A stretch of DNA of 48,898 nt from an uncultured Sphingomonas sp. (GTDB lineage: Bacteria; Pseudomonadota; Alphaproteobacteria; Sphingomonadales; Sphingomonadaceae): assembly GCA_913775795.1 (NCBI GenBank), contig CAJYLT010000009.1:1-48898 (forward strand). Reading direction: 5' to 3'. The notes beneath the pieces are model-generated. The model saw only the letters and a list, made by a program, of their open reading frames with translations. It searched no databases and was not told the DNA's origin. The position numbers and the translations under genes are program-made. Shown piece after piece: positions 48,144 to 48,898 of this stretch; the stretch's first letter is position 1, and each line of letters opens with the position of its first letter.

Positions 48144-48898
48144 ATGAGCTTGCGCATCAACCGCCGCGCCGTGTTTCTGGCGAGCGCCTCTGCTGCCTGC
48201 GCCATGGCGGCGCCGGCCATGGCACAGGATATGCCCGCCAAGGCTGCCGCGCCCGACCTCGACCAGAAGGGGGAGGGGGTCGGCGACATCGTCGTGACCG
48301 CGACGAAGCGGGAAACGAGCCTTCAGAAGACGCCGATCGCGATCTCGGTCGTCAGCGACACGATGATGAAGGACCGTCACGTCCAGAGCCTGTACGACCT
48401 GGCCGATGGCGGCGTGCCGTCGCTGCGCGTGGCGACGTTCGAGGCGCGGCAGAGTGCCCTGACGGTCGGCATTCGGGGGATCGTGCCGCTCGATGCGAAC
48501 CAGCCGGCGCGCGAGCAGGGGGTCGGCATCTATGTCGACGGCGTCTATCTCGGGCGGCAGCATGGCCTCAACGCCGCGCTGTTCGACCTCGAGCGGGTCG
48601 AGGTGCTGAAAGGGCCGCAGGGCACGCTGTTCGGCCGCAATACAGAGGGTGGCGCCCTCAGCCTCGTCAGCCGCGCGCCGAGCGGCGAGTTCGGCGGCCG
48701 GGTCGCCGGGGGCATCGGCAATTACGGATCGTACACCAGCGAAATCCACCTCGACCTGCCCGAATATCAGGGCTTTGCCGTCAAGCTCGACGGGGTGCTG
48801 CAATATCAGGACCCGACGACGAAGAACCCGCTGGCTGGCCAGACCGGCTGGAACTATTTCGACCGCCGGGGCCTGCGCGCGGCGGTGCGGTGGAAGCC
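48144..48898 (+). CDS. TonB-dependent receptor (N-terminal part, cut by window edge)
   Basis: Start of a second outer-membrane receptor; about 251 codons are visible and the frame is open at the edge. A signal peptide ends near MAAPAMAQD. GDIVVTATKRETSLQKTPIAI is a TonB-box-like start of the plug, then SLRVATFEARQSALTVGIRG, IYVDGVYLGRQHG, FDLERVEVLKGPQGTLFGRN and GGALSLVSRAPSGEFGGRV, all classic plug motifs. The barrel has just begun. AAGGGGG lies nine bases before the ATG. The 178-base gap after the fucosidase has no strong terminator, so it may be co-transcribed with the glycosidases or have its own promoter. Confidence 0.93.
   Translation, partial: MSLRINRRAVFLASASAACAMAAPAMAQDMPAKAAAPDLDQKGEGVGDIVVTATKRETSLQKTPIAISVVSDTMMKDRHVQSLYDLADGGVPSLRVATFEARQSALTVGIRGIVPLDANQPAREQGVGIYVDGVYLGRQHGLNAALFDLERVEVLKGPQGTLFGRNTEGGALSLVSRAPSGEFGGRVAGGIGNYGSYTSEIHLDLPEYQGFAVKLDGVLQYQDPTTKNPLAGQTGWNYFDRRGLRAAVRWK

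Noticed and set aside
1..48898. Search for prophage, transposase, integrase, toxin-antitoxin or CRISPR genes
   Set aside because: No such protein motif, terminal inverted repeat or spacer-repeat pattern was seen anywhere in the window.

Overview
The window is chromosomal DNA of a GC-rich alphaproteobacterium, most likely Sphingomonas or a close relative in the Sphingomonadaceae. The reasons are a tonB-exbB-exbD-exbD cluster, two large TonB-dependent receptors, a SapC protein, CpdR beside an N-formylglutamate amidohydrolase, small DUF1289 and DUF4197 proteins, and many short exported proteins of a sphingomonad type. Genes are tightly packed, with many 1-4 base stop/start overlaps. I see no phage, transposon, integrase, plasmid or CRISPR signature.

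Left part (1-27120) is mostly housekeeping. In order it holds a GNAT acetyltransferase cut by the window edge, a glutathione transferase, a pterin pair (dihydroneopterin aldolase-like and a FolM/PTR1-like reductase), the TonB energy-transducing operon with a textbook terminator, dcd, nusG-secE, an M48 protease, a DUF4197 lipoprotein, tRNA-Trp, a membrane PAS-GGDEF-EAL protein, a RhlE-like helicase with DUF1289, a GlcD-type FAD oxidoreductase and sapC. After sapC comes a convincing unannotated small-RNA gene (about 18561-18665). Then follow N-formylglutamate amidohydrolase divergent from cpdR, an M13 peptidase, an aldo/keto reductase, a coupled trio (nucleoside deaminase, HhH mini-protein, UVR-motif mini-protein), a DUF885 protein and a periplasmic hydroxyisourate hydrolase.

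Right part (27189-48898) is a carbohydrate-utilisation locus built around a divergent regulatory region at 34289-34623. Leftward runs a GlcNAc operon: GntR regulator, SIS-type GlcN-6-P deaminase, nagA, an EIIA-HPr-EI multiphosphoryl transfer protein, and a GlcNAc-type EIICB. It is a full phosphoenolpyruvate-to-fructose-6-phosphate route in five genes. Rightward are a TonB-dependent receptor, a terminator, and then five exported glycosidases joined by ATGA-type overlaps (GH20, GH3, GH125, GH92, GH29), followed by a second TonB-dependent receptor cut by the window edge.

Together the right part reads as an N-glycan utilisation system. Receptors powered by the TonB system import oligosaccharides. 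Periplasmic fucosidase, alpha-mannosidases, a GH3 enzyme (perhaps a beta-xylosidase) and hexosaminidase trim them. The freed GlcNAc is taken up and phosphorylated by its own PTS and fed to central metabolism. The fit to plant-type N-glycans (core xylose and fucose) is an inference. The beta-mannosidase and endoglycosidase such a pathway would need are not in the window and may lie beyond the right edge.
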